Below, in pieces: positions 53,920 through 64,000 of a DNA stretch of 64,000 nucleotides. The position numbers were made by a program, and so were the translations under genes. Within the stretch, counting starts at the first letter, position 1. Every line of letters begins with the position of its first letter. The DNA lies in assembly GCF_003382285.1 (NCBI RefSeq), contig NZ_QTJR01000015.1, forward strand, positions 19,607 to 83,606, given 5' to 3'. Source of the DNA: Lysobacter soli. GTDB taxonomy: Bacteria; Pseudomonadota; Gammaproteobacteria; Xanthomonadales; Xanthomonadaceae. Under the pieces are notes generated by a model. It ran no database searches and had not been told where the DNA came from. It was given only the letters and a program-made list of their open reading frames with translations.

Positions 53920-54515
53920 TGGGTTCGACCGCGAAGATCCTGCTCGTTGCGGCCATCGCCGGCGCGCTGGGCGTGATCGCCGGCCTCGTGGTCAACGGTC
54001 CGGGTCCGCTGCTGCGCACCGAGGTCGGCCAGCGCGCGCTGCAGTCGGCGATGGACGCGAGCGCGCTGAAGCCGCCCGCCGATCTTCCGGTCGCCCGGCG
54101 CGGCGAAGCCGTCCCGACGATCCGCCTTCCCGCGCTCGACGGCGCCACTGTCGAACTGCCCGCCGCGTACGCCGGCCGGCCGGTGTTGGTGAACCTGTGG
54201 GCGAGCTGGTGCGGCCCGTGCATCGAGGAAATGCCCGAGCTGGATCGCTATGCGGCCTCCCAGGGCGCGAACGGCACGCAAGTGGTCGGCATCGCGCTGG
54301 ATGACGCGGCCGCCGTGGAGGCGTTCCTCAAGCGTGTTCCGGTGGGTTACCCGATCCTGCTGGACGAAGCCGGCCCGCGCGACGCGGCCGTCCAACTCGG
54401 CAATCCGAAGGGCGTGCTGCCCTATACGGCGCTGATTTCGGCCGACGGCCGCCTGATCAAGCAGAAGATCGGGCCGTTCCAGCATGGCGAAATCGATAAC
54501 TGGGTCGCGGATTAG
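53919..54515 (+). CDS. TlpA/ResA-like membrane-anchored thioredoxin
   Basis: A 198-aa periplasmic thioredoxin-fold protein held by an uncleaved N-terminal helix (ILLVAAIAGALGVIAGLVV). Active site W94-A-S-W-C98-G-P-C101 in VNLWASWCGPCIEEMPELDRY, and the cis-Pro region KGVLPYTALIS. It shares one base with the dsbD stop (TGATG), so it is very likely a partner reduced by DsbD. Cytochrome c maturation or reduction of exported thiol proteins are possible roles. Confidence 0.92.
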   Translation: MGSTAKILLVAAIAGALGVIAGLVVNGPGPLLRTEVGQRALQSAMDASALKPPADLPVARRGEAVPTIRLPALDGATVELPAAYAGRPVLVNLWASWCGPCIEEMPELDRYAASQGANGTQVVGIALDDAAAVEAFLKRVPVGYPILLDEAGPRDAAVQLGNPKGVLPYTALISADGRLIKQKIGPFQHGEIDNWVAD

Positions 54516-54654
54516 AGCGACCACTCAAACGCCTGATTAAATTCCGCGAACTTCGTCGATACGGCGGCGAACGTCTGGACACCCCATCGGGCATGGCGCA
54601 CACTGCCGGCCTTCGCCCCCAATCGACGCGCGTTGGCGCGTGTTTCCGGCCCCG

Positions 54655-55110
54655 ATGGCAAAGCTGCTGCTCCTGCACGGCCCCAACCTCAACCTGCTCG
54701 GCACCCGCGAGCCGGAGGTCTATGGGCGCGCGACGCTGGACGACATCGACGCCTCGCTGCGCGAGCGCGCGCAGGCAGCCGGCCACGCCTTCGAGAGCCT
54801 GCAGTCCAACGCCGAGCACGTGCTGGTCGACCGCATCCAGGCCGCGCGCCAGGACGGTACCAGCTTCATCCTGATCAACCCGGCGGCCTTCACCCATACG
54901 AGCGTGGCCATCCGCGACGCTCTGGCGGCCGTCGCGCTGCCCTTCATCGAAGTCCACCTGTCCAACCCGCACCGCCGCGAACCCTTCCGCCACACCAGCT
55001 ACTTCAGCGACCTGGCGGTCGGCGTGGTGTGCGGCTTCGGCGCGGACAGCTACCGATACGCACTCGACGCAGCGCTGGCCCGGATGGCCGCGCCCGCCGG
55101 GACGCCCTGA
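54655..55110 (+). CDS. aroQ: Type II 3-dehydroquinate dehydratase
   Basis: Third step of the shikimate pathway, dehydrating 3-dehydroquinate. 151 aa. Diagnostic motifs are all present: [20 protein letters not shown] with the catalytic Tyr, [38 protein letters not shown] and the end [12 protein letters not shown] start at [11 protein letters not shown]; a GTG five codons upstream (54640) is possible. It precedes accBC, the usual xanthomonad and pseudomonad order. Confidence 0.97.
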   Translation: MAKLLLLHGPNLNLLGTREPEVYGRATLDDIDASLRERAQAAGHAFESLQSNAEHVLVDRIQAARQDGTSFILINPAAFTHTSVAIRDALAAVALPFIEVHLSNPHRREPFRHTSYFSDLAVGVVCGFGADSYRYALDAALARMAAPAGTP

Positions 55111-55160
55111 CATCCACCTGCCTGCCCGCTCGCCGGGCGCACGCAACCTGAGGCCCGAAC

Positions 55161-55631
55161 ATGGACCTGCGCAAAATCAAGAAGCTGATCGACCTGCTCG
55201 AGGAATCCAACCTCGCCGAGATCGAGATCAAGGAAGGCGAGGAATCCGTCCGCCTGGCCCGCACGCCGAAGGGCATCCAGGTCGCCGCGGCGCCGATCAT
55301 GCAGGCCGCCCCGCAGCCGGCGCCGGTCATGCCGATGCACGGCCCCACTGAAGCGGCCAGCGGTGGCGCGCCCAAGCCCGCCGCTGACCTGCCGCCGGGC
55401 CACATCGTCCGCGCGCCGATGGTCGGCACCTTCTACGGCTCGCCCTCGCCCGACAAGCCGGCGTTCGTCACGGTCGGCCAGGCGGTCAAGGCCGGCGACA
55501 CGCTGGGCATCATCGAGGCGATGAAGATGTTCAACCCGATCGAGGCCGACGTCGCCGGCACGGTGTTGAAGGTGATGGTCGAAAACGGCCAGCCGATCGA
55601 GTTCGACCAGCCGCTGTTCGTCATCGGGTAA
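55161..55631 (+). CDS. accB: Biotin carboxyl carrier protein of acetyl-CoA carboxylase
   Basis: Carries the carboxybiotin arm between AccC and AccAD in the first step of fatty-acid synthesis. 156 aa. N-terminal [23 protein letters not shown] (seen as [13 protein letters not shown] and [10 protein letters not shown]), an Ala/Pro-rich linker (about 42-78) and the biotinyl domain with E119-A-M-K122-M (K122 is the biotin site). It is 50 bases after aroQ and 66 bases before accC. Confidence 0.98.
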   Translation: MDLRKIKKLIDLLEESNLAEIEIKEGEESVRLARTPKGIQVAAAPIMQAAPQPAPVMPMHGPTEAASGGAPKPAADLPPGHIVRAPMVGTFYGSPSPDKPAFVTVGQAVKAGDTLGIIEAMKMFNPIEADVAGTVLKVMVENGQPIEFDQPLFVIG

Positions 55632-55697
55632 GTGCGACGGGCGAGGCTCAGGCCACGCCCACGTGAACTGCCCCGTCCCCGTTCCAGAGAACAGCCC

Positions 55698-57065
<1,368 letters not shown>

Positions 57066-57071
57066 CCCCAG

Positions 57072-57095
57072 ACCGCGGCCCAGGCCGCGGTTTTT
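57072..57095 (+). terminator. accC terminator
   Basis: A GC-rich stem (57072-57079 with 57084-57091, ACCGCGGC/GCCGCGGT) starting 7 bases past the accC stop and followed by TTTTTCTTT. Confidence 0.92.
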
Positions 57096-57133
57096 CTTTG
57101 TACGCTGGCCGCAGTACCCGCCCCGGAGCCCGC

Positions 57134-58006
57134 ATGTCCCCGCGCCTGCTCGTCATGCTCATGATCGGCCTGTCGTCGCTGCAGGTCGCCGCCGCGTCGA
57201 AATCCGCCGCGGCCGACAAGCGCACGGCCCAGAAGCACGCCGCCGACAAGCGCGTCGGGGCGAAGGCGCCGACCGACTGGCTGAAGGTCGAACTTGTCGG
57301 CGACGCCGACGACGACGTCGCGCGGCTGTACCGCGAACAGTTGCTCGCCTGGTACCGCACCAGCGGCGCCATGGACGAGCGCGAGCTGGCCGCATTGCCG
57401 GACGCGGACTACTTCGCCTTCCGCCCCGACCTGACGAGCTTTTCCATCGACAGCGGCGAGTCCGCCGGACAGTGGACCTTCTCGCCGCCGGACGCGGGAC
57501 GCTGGCCGGGCGCCGCGGTGCAGGTGATCGACCGCTCCGACGCCCAGAACTACCGCATCCTTGCCCGCGTGCACTGCGATCCGGCCGCCGCTTCGTGCCG
57601 CAAGCTTCGCGCCGAAACGGCCGCAATGTCGCCTCCGGAGCCCTCCACGCGCGACGATTCGACGTCCTACGACGCATGGCGAGGGTTGATCGAGAAGGAA
57701 GCCTGCACGCCGGCACCGAAACAGATGCCGGCGCCGCGCTACCCGGCTTCGCTCGCGCGCCACGGCGATGGCGGCCGCGTCGAGCTGCGCCTGCTGGTCA
57801 ATCCATGCGGGGAAGTTCGTGCGGTGCGCCTGAGCGAGTCGTCGGGCTATCCGCAGCTGGACCAGTCGGCGATCACTACCGCCTGGGGATGGCGCATCCA
57901 GTCCGAGCGCCAGGAATCGGGGTCGATCGTGCGGGTACCGGTGGATTTCGTCCCGCCGCAGTTCGAGACCGCGCCCGCCGGGCGCGCGGAGCGGGCGTCG
58001 CGCTGA
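57134..58006 (+). CDS. Exported protein with a TonB C-terminal domain
   Basis: A 290-aa protein. Residues 1-21 form a signal peptide (MSPRLLVMLMIGLSSLQVAAA). A Lys/Ala-rich segment and a central region of unknown fold follow. A TonB C-terminal domain occupies about the last 95 residues (PAPRYPASLARHGDGGRVELRLLVNPCGEVRAVRLSESSGYPQLDQSA, in parts), with a Cys in place of the usual Asp-Gly turn. A classical TonB keeps an uncleaved membrane anchor and a Pro-rich spacer; both are missing, so this is probably a soluble periplasmic relative and not an energy transducer. GGAG lies 6 bases upstream of the ATG. Confidence 0.8.
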   Translation: MSPRLLVMLMIGLSSLQVAAASKSAAADKRTAQKHAADKRVGAKAPTDWLKVELVGDADDDVARLYREQLLAWYRTSGAMDERELAALPDADYFAFRPDLTSFSIDSGESAGQWTFSPPDAGRWPGAAVQVIDRSDAQNYRILARVHCDPAAASCRKLRAETAAMSPPEPSTRDDSTSYDAWRGLIEKEACTPAPKQMPAPRYPASLARHGDGGRVELRLLVNPCGEVRAVRLSESSGYPQLDQSAITTAWGWRIQSERQESGSIVRVPVDFVPPQFETAPAGRAERASR

Positions 58007-58032
58007 GGGCGCCCGCAAACAGGTTCACAGCA

Positions 58033-58464
58033 TCAGCGATGCACGGCCCCGGAGGCATCGGCGGCGGCATCGATCAGGTCGTTGTTGCCGATCTTCCTGC
58101 CCGTGCTCTGCGTGCCCGCGATGGGCTGCGTGCCGGCGCTTGATGTCGGATTCACGACCATGACGTATTCGCTGGAGCCGTCGGGCCAGACGACCTTGAA
58201 CGTGCTGCCCGGGGGCAGTGTCGAGAACGGCGCGCCGCTGCTGGCGCGGTACACCGCCGCGACCTGCGCCGCACCCGACATCCGCAGTTCCTCGGACGAA
58301 CGCGCGGTCGTCACCGCGACCTGGGACAGGTGGCGGTACTCGTCGGCGAGCACGTCGATCATCACGCCGGCCGCGCCCACCGAGTAGGTGGCGAACAGCA
58401 GCACCCAGAAATACCGGCGGACCTTTCCCGCCAGCGGCCTCGTTGTCAGTGCAACACTTTTCAT
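58033..58464 (-). CDS. Small single-span membrane protein of unknown function
   Basis: A 143-aa protein with one N-terminal membrane segment (YFWVLLFATYSVGAAGVMIDVL, residues about 18-40) and a periplasmic domain of about 100 residues. That domain carries a GSTFKVVWPDGSSEYVMVV beta-strand segment and a Ser/Thr/Gly-rich C-terminus. I do not recognise the family. Its ATG overlaps the stop of the upstream gene by 4 bases, so the two are translationally coupled and probably act together. Confidence 0.7.
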   Translation of the reverse strand: MKSVALTTRPLAGKVRRYFWVLLFATYSVGAAGVMIDVLADEYRHLSQVAVTTARSSEELRMSGAAQVAAVYRASSGAPFSTLPPGSTFKVVWPDGSSEYVMVVNPTSSAGTQPIAGTQSTGRKIGNNDLIDAAADASGAVHR

Positions 58465-59453
58465 TTCAGTTCCCTCTTCCCGCCCATGAGCGAGTCGACC
58501 ATGTCGTTGATCACGTCCACGCCCTGACGCGGCACGGCGGCGTCGAAGACGAAGCGTTCGAAATCCTGCCCGGGCACGCTGGAACAGATGCCGCCGTTGG
58601 CGCAGTAGGAGGTCATCAGCGCGCTGTCGGCCGTGCAGTCCATGCCCAAGCGGCATGCCGCCAGTTGCCACGCCAGTTCGGAGAACTGCGTGCCGGCGAC
58701 CTTGTCGCTGTACTCGACCTTGCCGCTGGCCGCGATGCCCATCGCCGGCGCGAGCGCGGAATAGGCTTCGGGGTCTTCGGACTTCTGCACGCGCTCGACG
58801 AGCTCGCGCTTGTATTCGGGCGTGTCCTCGAGCGGCTCGCCGGAGGCCATCAGCGAGGCCTCCGCGGCGACGCTACCGGCTTCGGCCGCTTCCACGCGCT
58901 TGAGCACGATCATCCGCGGCGTGAGTTCGTCCTGCGGCGCGAAACGCGCGCAACGTTCGCTGACGCGCTCGCGTGCGGCGACCATAGCCGCGGAGCCGCG
59001 CATTCCCATCTCGCCGATCACGCGCGTGTCGCGATCGAACGCCGCCGGCGATGTCGCGAAGCCGGAGCAGTATTCGTAGACGCGGCTGATCATCCAGATC
59101 GCGTCGGCATCGCGCTCGCGCGCGGCCGGCTCGAGCGATTGCGCGTAGGCGAACAGGTCGCGGCTGGAATCGAACGCCTGCCGGATCGTCGAACGCGTCG
59201 CCGGTGCGGCGTCAGGTGTCTGGATCGCGCTCGCGCGCGGTCGGTCTATCGTCCGATCGACGCTTCCTTCGGGAAGACGGGCATCCACGGCCGTCGCGAT
59301 GGCGACGCGCTCGACGCTGTCGTGATCGCCGCCCTGCACCCACGCCGCCACCGACGCGACGACGAGCAGCACCAGCGTCGCCCAGGCGAGCGTGCGGGTG
59401 CCCGGCCACGAAGGCGATCGTCTGCTCATCCCGGTTTGCAGGGTGTCGGTCAT
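58461..59453 (-). CDS. Membrane-anchored protein of unknown function
   Basis: A 330-aa protein with an N-terminal anchor ([20 protein letters not shown], about 21-40) and a large, mostly helical periplasmic part. The periplasmic part contains [32 protein letters not shown] repeats and a Cys-rich end ([26 protein letters not shown]). The helical segments around [20 protein letters not shown] and [13 protein letters not shown] recall Sel1/TPR-type repeats, but this is weak. Start M1 (59453) or M9 (59429); neither has a strong ribosome-binding site. It is coupled to the smaller gene downstream and divergent from prmA. Confidence 0.7.
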   Translation of the reverse strand: MTDTLQTGMSRRSPSWPGTRTLAWATLVLLVVASVAAWVQGGDHDSVERVAIATAVDARLPEGSVDRTIDRPRASAIQTPDAAPATRSTIRQAFDSSRDLFAYAQSLEPAARERDADAIWMISRVYEYCSGFATSPAAFDRDTRVIGEMGMRGSAAMVAARERVSERCARFAPQDELTPRMIVLKRVEAAEAGSVAAEASLMASGEPLEDTPEYKRELVERVQKSEDPEAYSALAPAMGIAASGKVEYSDKVAGTQFSELAWQLAACRLGMDCTADSALMTSYCANGGICSSVPGQDFERFVFDAAVPRQGVDVINDMVDSLMGGKRELK

Positions 59454-59629
59454 CGGCGGGGGATCACCGGCTGGCGCCGGCGTTGGGCCATTCTAGGCCA
59501 AGTAGTGCAAAGCGCCGCGGCGCGGTATCTGAATGCGGGCGCCGAATGCAGGCATGTGATCCGCTCCCGCTTTACGCCGTCCCGGCCACGGCCCACCATG
59601 GCCGCCCGTCGCCGTTGTCCCGAGTCGCC

Positions 59630-60550
59630 ATGCCGTTCCTGGAACTCACCCTGCCCTGCACCGAAGCCCAGCAGCCGCGCTACGAGCGCGCGCTGGAAAA
59701 CGTCGGTGCGCTGGCCGTGACGCTGGCCGACCAGCATGCCGACGCCCCCGACGAACAGGCAATCTTCGAGCCCGGCGTCGGCGAGCAGCCGCTGTGGAAC
59801 GAGATGCTGCTGACCGCGCTGTTCGAAGGCGGCACCTCGCCGGAGCTGCTGCTCTACGCACTCGACGCCGCTGACGAAGGACTGGACTGGTCGCGCGCCA
59901 GTTTCCGCGACGTCGAGGACCAGGACTGGGAACGCGCCTGGATGGATCAGTACGAGCCGCTGCGCTTCGGCCGTCGCACCTGGATCGTGCCGTGGAACCA
60001 CGACCTGCCCGAAGGCGCCGACGCCGCCGATGCCGCCGTGGTCCGGCTCGATCCGGGCCTGGCGTTCGGTTCGGGCACGCATCCGACCACGGCGCTGTGC
60101 CTGCAGTGGCTCGACGAACTCGCCGACCAGGGCGCGCTGGCCGGCCAGCGCGTGCTCGATTTCGGTTGCGGGTCGGGCATCCTCGCGCTGGCGGCGCTAA
60201 AGCTTGGCGCGGCGCAGGCCATCGGCGTCGACAACGACCCGCAGGCGCTCACCGCCACCGACGACAACGCGCAGCGCAACGGCGTGGCCGACCGGCTGGT
60301 GGCGTACTCGCCGGAGACCGAACCAGTCGACACCTATCCGGTGGTGGTCGCCAACATCCTCGCCTCGGCGCTGGTGGCGCTGGCCGACACGCTCCTCGCG
60401 CGCGTCGCGCCGGGCGGTCGCATCGCGATGTCGGGCATCCTCGCGGGGCAGGAAGACGAGGTCATGGCGCGCTACCGCGCCGACTTCGACGACCTTCGCG
60501 CCGAGCGGATGGAAGACTGGATGCGCGTCACAGGCGTGCGCCGCCGATGA
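59630..60550 (+). CDS. prmA: Ribosomal protein L11 methyltransferase
   Basis: Trimethylates several amino groups of ribosomal protein L11. 306 aa. N-terminal substrate-recognition domain ([32 protein letters not shown] in part), then [16 protein letters not shown], the SAM loop [28 protein letters not shown] and the NILA motif ([14 protein letters not shown]). Complete and in the expected order before the zinc-ribbon protein and fis. Confidence 0.98.
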   Translation: MPFLELTLPCTEAQQPRYERALENVGALAVTLADQHADAPDEQAIFEPGVGEQPLWNEMLLTALFEGGTSPELLLYALDAADEGLDWSRASFRDVEDQDWERAWMDQYEPLRFGRRTWIVPWNHDLPEGADAADAAVVRLDPGLAFGSGTHPTTALCLQWLDELADQGALAGQRVLDFGCGSGILALAALKLGAAQAIGVDNDPQALTATDDNAQRNGVADRLVAYSPETEPVDTYPVVVANILASALVALADTLLARVAPGGRIAMSGILAGQEDEVMARYRADFDDLRAERMEDWMRVTGVRRR

Positions 60551-60584
60551 CATCGGCGCACGGCGGCATGTTTGAATAGCCGCC

Positions 60585-61481
60585 ATGTTCGTTCCCTGCC
60601 CGCACTGCGGTTTCCTCGTCGCGCTCATCGTCCGTCCGGACGGTGCGCCACAGCGTTGCCCGCGTTGCGATGGCCTGGTGCAGGACGAAGCGTCGACGGA
60701 ATCGTCCGTCGAGGAAACCGTTTCGACGATTGAAGACGCGCGGCCGGGCGAACCCATACTGGCGACCTCGCACGCGACGGACGACGCAGCGCCCATCGAC
60801 GCAACATCCGACGCGACGACGGTTACGCCCGCAACCACCGATGAAGCCGTCGATGCGGGCGATGGCACGATCGAATCGCCATCGCCGACTTACGAAGACG
60901 CCATCGCCGCGGCCACGGTCGGCGGTACGCCGGCACGCCCCGCGAAACGTACTGCACGGCCGCGTCGAAAAGGTGCGCCGAGCTTCGCGCGCCACGGCGT
61001 GCAGCACGCGGCCACGCGCACGCACTGGGGCTGGCACGCCGGCATCGCCGCGCTCGCACTGTTGTTCGCCTTGCAGTTATTGCTCGCTCAGCGACATGAA
61101 CTCGCCGCCGATCCGCGCTGGCGACCGCTCGTCACCGGCGCATGCGGCGTGTTGCGCTGCGACGTGCCGGCGTGGCGCGAACCGGCGGCGTTCACGATGC
61201 TCCAGCGCAGCGTGCGACCGCAGCCGAACGCGCCCGGCGTGCTCGCCGTGGACGCGAGTTTCCGCAACGATGCGCGTTGGCCGCAGCCCTGGCCGACACT
61301 GGTGCTGAGCCTGTCCGACGTGGATGGCCGCCCGGTCGGCGTGCGTGCGTTCGCCCCTGCTGAATACCGCGGCGCGCATCGTCCCGACGACCGGTTGTTG
61401 CCCGGACAGAGCGCGAATGTGACGTTCCAGGTCATCGAACCGGCACCGCGCATCGTGGCGTTCACGTTCGACTTCCGCTGA
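60585..61481 (+). CDS. Zinc-ribbon membrane protein, DUF3426 family
   Basis: A 298-aa protein. An N-terminal zinc ribbon has C5, C8, C25 and C28 (CPHC and CPRC knuckles). An acidic Thr/Ala-rich linker (about 35-110) and a basic patch follow, then one membrane helix ([19 protein letters not shown], about 148-166) and a C-terminal periplasmic DUF3426 domain ([23 protein letters not shown]). The family is common between prmA and fis in xanthomonads; its function is unknown to me. It might sense redox or metal at the cytoplasmic side. Confidence 0.9.
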   Translation: MFVPCPHCGFLVALIVRPDGAPQRCPRCDGLVQDEASTESSVEETVSTIEDARPGEPILATSHATDDAAPIDATSDATTVTPATTDEAVDAGDGTIESPSPTYEDAIAAATVGGTPARPAKRTARPRRKGAPSFARHGVQHAATRTHWGWHAGIAALALLFALQLLLAQRHELAADPRWRPLVTGACGVLRCDVPAWREPAAFTMLQRSVRPQPNAPGVLAVDASFRNDARWPQPWPTLVLSLSDVDGRPVGVRAFAPAEYRGAHRPDDRLLPGQSANVTFQVIEPAPRIVAFTFDFR

Positions 61482-61579
61482 CCTCGCCGCATCATTGGCG
61501 CCTGCGACAGGCGCGCGATAGACTCGCCCTCCCGCCGATCCCGCACCGGGCCGGATCGACGCGACACTGGGGATTCCGT

Positions 61580-61852
61580 TTGAACGCCGCGACCGACCGA
61601 AACGACATCGCACGACCCGCGCCGCGCGTGCCGCTGCGCGACCATGTCGCCACGTCGATCCGTCGTTTCCTCGGCGACCTGGACGGTCACGGCACCGAGA
61701 ACCTTTACGAGATCGCGCTGCGCGAACTCGAGATCCCGCTCTTCGTGGAAGTACTGCAGCACTGCGACGGCAACCAGAGCCGTGCGGCCTCGATGCTCGG
61801 CATCCATCGCGCCACGCTGCGCAAGAAACTGCGCGAATACGGACTGGATTGA
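61580..61852 (+). CDS. fis: DNA-binding protein Fis
   Basis: A 90-aa nucleoid protein that bends DNA and activates rRNA and other promoters. The C-terminal helix-turn-helix is complete ([29 protein letters not shown], residues about 62-90). The N-terminal beta-hairpin region (about 10-40) is less conserved. The start is a TTG at 61580, preceded by GGGG; no ATG or GTG fits better. It lies between the DUF3426 gene and purH. Confidence 0.95.
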   Translation: MNAATDRNDIARPAPRVPLRDHVATSIRRFLGDLDGHGTENLYEIALRELEIPLFVEVLQHCDGNQSRAASMLGIHRATLRKKLREYGLD

Positions 61853-61967
61853 ACGCGCCAGCTCGACGCGCGTAAACGCCGTTCGTTCTTTGCCGTCGTC
61901 CGTTTCCGACGTCCTCCGTTCTCTGCTGTCGTCTCTCGCGCTTTCCGCTGTCGTCGCGCCCTCTGCT

Positions 61968-62066
61968 GTCATCCCCGCGAAGGCGGGGATCCATGCCTGC
62001 GCGCATCACGCCCTCCGAAAGCCGTAGCACTTCCGAGACATGGATTCCCGCCTGCGCGGGAATGAC
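61968..62066. repeat. Paired REP palindromes (REPIN-like), copy 1
   Basis: Two inverted REP arms: GTCATCCCCGCGAAGGCGGG at 61968-61987, continuing to CCATG, and its counterpart CATGGATTCCCGCC...GGGAATGAC ending at 62066. Each arm is itself a hairpin with an 8-bp stem (61971-61978 with 61983-61990; 62044-62051 with 62056-62063). The spacer contains TCACGCC..CGAAAG.CG, shared with the copy after purH. Confidence 0.85.
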
Positions 62067-62144
62067 GGCTTCAAAGCGCCGCGCCTTCGCGGGAATGGCG
62101 GCTTTTCAAGCGCCACGTCCTCGCAGGAATCGCGGCGTCAAGGC
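62049..62144 (+). repeat. Three degenerate tandem 33-34-bp units derived from a REP arm
   Basis: Units at 62049-62081, 62082-62115 and 62116-62144 share the frame CG(C/T)CnTnGCnGGAATnnCGGC followed by a TCAA-containing tail. The first unit contains the right arm of the REP pair, so the array looks like slippage or amplification of that arm with its flank. Confidence 0.65.
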
Positions 62145-62222
62145 AACCGTGCTTCGCACGCCGGAGCCCGCCCAGCCCCGCTGCGTATAATTCCCAGCTC
62201 CCCGCCGCACGCTGCCACCCCC

Positions 62223-63812
62223 ATGACCTCCGAACTCCTGTCCGGCCCGCCGGTCACTGTCCGCCGCGCCCTGCTGTCCGTCTCCGACAAGACCGGCCTG
62301 ATCGAACTGGCGCGCGCGCTGCACGCGCTCAACGTCGAGCTGCTCTCCACCGGCGGTACCGCCAAGGCCATCCGCGATGCCGGCCTGCCGGTGAAGGACG
62401 TCAGCGACGTCACCGGTTTCCCGGAAATGATGGACGGCCGCGTCAAGACGCTGCATCCGATCGTGCACGGCGGCCTGCTCGGCCGCGCCGGCCTGGATGA
62501 AGCGGTGATGGCGCAGCACGGCATCGGCGCGATCGACCTGCTCGTGCTGAACCTGTATCCGTTCGAGAAGGTGTCGGTGGATCCGGCGAGCACGCTGGAA
62601 GACATCATCGAGAACATCGACATCGGCGGCCCGGCGATGCTGCGTTCGGCGGCGAAGAACTTCGCGCGCGTGACGGTCGCTACGGATCCGGCGCAATACG
62701 ACGCGCTCGTCGCCGAGCTGAAGGACAACAACGGCGCCGTGTCCGGCAAGACGCGCTTCGCATTGTCGGTCGCCGCGTTCAACCGCGTCGCGCAGTACGA
62801 CGCCCGCATCAGCGATTACCTGTCGTCGATCAACGTCGAGGACGGCTCGCGCGCCGCGTTCTCCGCGCAGGCCAACGGCAGCTTCGTGAAGGTGATGGAC
62901 CTGCGGTACGGCGAAAACCCGCACCAGGCGGGCGCGTTCTACCGCGACCTGTGGCCGGTGCCGGGCACGCTGGCGACGTTCACGCAGCTGCAGGGCAAGG
63001 AGCTGAGCTACAACAACCTCGCCGACGCCGACGCCGCGTGGGAATGCGTGCGCCAGTTCGAGCGTCCGGCGTGCGTGATCGTCAAGCACGCCAACCCGTG
63101 CGGCGTGGCCGAAGGCGTCGCTTGCGGCGACGCATACGAACTCGCGTACGCGACCGATCCGACGTCCGCCTTCGGCGGCATCCTCGCGTTCAACACGAAG
63201 CTCGATGCGGCGACCGCGAAGGCGATCCTCGACCGCCAGTTCGTCGAAGTGCTGATCGCGCCGGACTACGAGGAAGGCGCGCTCGACTACGCACGCAAGA
63301 AGGCAAACGTGCGCGTGCTGCGCATCCCGCACGGCGACGGCCGCAACAACGTCGACGTCAAGCGCGTCGGCTCGGGCCTGCTGATGCAGACGGCCGACAT
63401 CCGCGAAGTCACGCGCGACGAGCTGAAGGTCGTCACGAAGATCGCGCCGACAAAGGAGCAGCTCGACGACCTGCTGTTCGCGTGGCGCGTGGCGAAGTTC
63501 GTGAAGTCCAACGCCATCGTGTATGCGAAGGATCACCGCACCATCGGTGTCGGCGCTGGCCAGATGAGCCGCGTGTATTCGGCGCGCATCGCCGGCATCA
63601 AGGCGAACGACGCCGGCCTGATCGTGCCGGGTTCGGTGATGGCGTCGGATGCCTTCTTCCCGTTCCGCGACGGCATCGACGCCGCGGCCGAAGCGGGCAT
63701 CAAGGCCGTGATCCAGCCGGGCGGTTCGATGCGCGACAACGAAGTCATCGCCGCGGCCGACGAACACGGCCTGGCGATGGTCTTCACCGGCGTGCGGCAT
63801 TTCCGCCACTGA
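62223..63812 (+). CDS. purH: Bifunctional AICAR formyltransferase / IMP cyclohydrolase
   Basis: Last two steps of purine synthesis: AICAR to FAICAR and then to IMP. 529 aa, complete. The N-terminal cyclohydrolase (MGS-like) domain has [34 protein letters not shown] and [19 protein letters not shown]. The transformylase domain has [13 protein letters not shown], the catalytic [11 protein letters not shown] (Lys-His), [10 protein letters not shown] and the final [32 protein letters not shown] region. Its upstream and downstream gaps both contain REP palindromes. Confidence 0.98.
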   Translation: MTSELLSGPPVTVRRALLSVSDKTGLIELARALHALNVELLSTGGTAKAIRDAGLPVKDVSDVTGFPEMMDGRVKTLHPIVHGGLLGRAGLDEAVMAQHGIGAIDLLVLNLYPFEKVSVDPASTLEDIIENIDIGGPAMLRSAAKNFARVTVATDPAQYDALVAELKDNNGAVSGKTRFALSVAAFNRVAQYDARISDYLSSINVEDGSRAAFSAQANGSFVKVMDLRYGENPHQAGAFYRDLWPVPGTLATFTQLQGKELSYNNLADADAAWECVRQFERPACVIVKHANPCGVAEGVACGDAYELAYATDPTSAFGGILAFNTKLDAATAKAILDRQFVEVLIAPDYEEGALDYARKKANVRVLRIPHGDGRNNVDVKRVGSGLLMQTADIREVTRDELKVVTKIAPTKEQLDDLLFAWRVAKFVKSNAIVYAKDHRTIGVGAGQMSRVYSARIAGIKANDAGLIVPGSVMASDAFFPFRDGIDAAAEAGIKAVIQPGGSMRDNEVIAAADEHGLAMVFTGVRHFRH

Positions 63813-63839
63813 CCGGGGATTCGGAAGCAGGTCCGAAGC

Positions 63840-63864
63840 GTCATCCCGGCGAAAGCCGGGACCC
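63840..63864. repeat. Single REP-like palindrome after purH
   Basis: GTCATCCCGGCGAAAGCCGG and following bases form a CCCGGC/GCCGGG hairpin with a GAAA loop, 27 bases after the purH stop. It is a variant of the arms at 61968 and 63912 and may act as the purH 3' boundary. Confidence 0.7.
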
Positions 63865-63911
63865 AGGCCCGTACCGCCCGGGCACTCCGCATTCCGGCAA
63901 ACCGACTCACC

Positions 63912-64000
63912 GTCATTCCCGCGAAGGCGGGAATCCATGCGTGCAAGCGTCACGCCTGACGAAAGACGGTGACGGACCGGAAAAATGGATCCCTGCCTTC
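63912..64000. repeat. Paired REP palindromes (REPIN-like), copy 2, cut by window end
   Basis: Left arm GTCATTCCCGCGAAGGCGGG continues to AATCCATG. The spacer has TCACGCC and CGAAAG at the same positions as copy 1, and the right arm begins ATGGATCCCTGCC at 63985. Left-to-right arm spacing is 73 bases against 72 in copy 1. The end of the right arm lies outside the window. Confidence 0.8.

Larger units (their letters stand above)
61853..62222. other. fis-purH intergenic region with REP palindromes
   Basis: This 370-base gap has no gene. Its first 110 bases are pyrimidine-rich on the plus strand (repeated CGTCGTC, CTCTGCTGTC). A paired REP element (61968-62066) and degenerate tandem units (62049-62144) follow. 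The purH promoter probably contains the consensus -10 TATAAT at 62186-62191; its -35 is not clear. Confidence 0.75.

Noticed and set aside
61968..64000. CRISPR-like repeats around purH
   Set aside because: The repeats are palindromic, irregularly spaced and paired head-to-head, so they are REP/REPIN elements and not a CRISPR array.

Overview
The window looks like chromosomal core sequence from a very G+C-rich gammaproteobacterium of the Xanthomonadaceae, most likely Lysobacter or a close relative. The pointers are the gene order groESL - cutA - dsbD - aroQ - accBC - prmA - fis - purH, the thrABC block followed by one long ilv-leu operon, a CIRCE-type operator on groESL, a TonB receptor with a GSRIRG-type N-terminus, and REP-type GTCATTCCCGCG palindromes. 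The genus is inferred, not tested. I saw no prophage, insertion sequence, CRISPR array, rRNA or convincing tRNA.

Layout. 1-7.1 kb (all minus strand): the start of a TonB-dependent receptor, an AraC-type regulator, a membrane-anchored CadC-like regulator with a beta-propeller, and a K+ channel-like protein. 7.2-9.2 kb (minus): thiC behind a TPP riboswitch. 9.3-26.3 kb (plus): amino-acid biosynthesis. A Thr-rich leader peptide precedes thrA-thrB-thrC, and a Leu/Val/Ile-rich leader with a textbook terminator precedes ilvD-C-G-M-E-threonine dehydratase-leuA-C-D-B. Aspartate thus flows to threonine, then to 2-oxobutyrate, and on to isoleucine, valine and leucine. 27-34.4 kb: an RND efflux pair divergent from its probable TetR repressor, then a Pcm-like methyltransferase and a TolC-type outer-membrane channel that could complete the pump. 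34.5-40.3 kb: an acid phosphatase lipoprotein and envelope genes (waaA, LpxL-type acyltransferase, O-antigen-ligase-like protein, GT4 glycosyltransferase). 40.3-46.5 kb: a zinc finger protein, a pirin, YceI, a RutE-type nitroreductase, an ELM1-family protein and glnE.

46.6-50.1 kb: a DUF6445-like oxygenase and groESL (minus), followed by about 450 bases of structured non-coding DNA containing a minus-strand terminator. 50.1-57.1 kb: an XRE regulator, a secreted protein, then cutA-dsbD-tlpA-like (overlapping), aroQ and accB-accC. 57.1-64 kb: a soluble TonB-domain protein, two membrane proteins of unknown function, prmA, a zinc-ribbon membrane protein, fis and purH. Paired REP palindromes (REPIN-like) lie on both sides of purH.

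Most of the window is ordinary housekeeping sequence. The most interesting signals are regulatory. The thr and ilv leaders share an AACTGTTGACA box placed so close to the leader ATG that both leader mRNAs may be leaderless. The RNA segments around them can form mutually exclusive hairpins. An unexplained structured region sits beside groESL. DsbD carries a duplicated sensor domain, and the pirin has lost one metal ligand.
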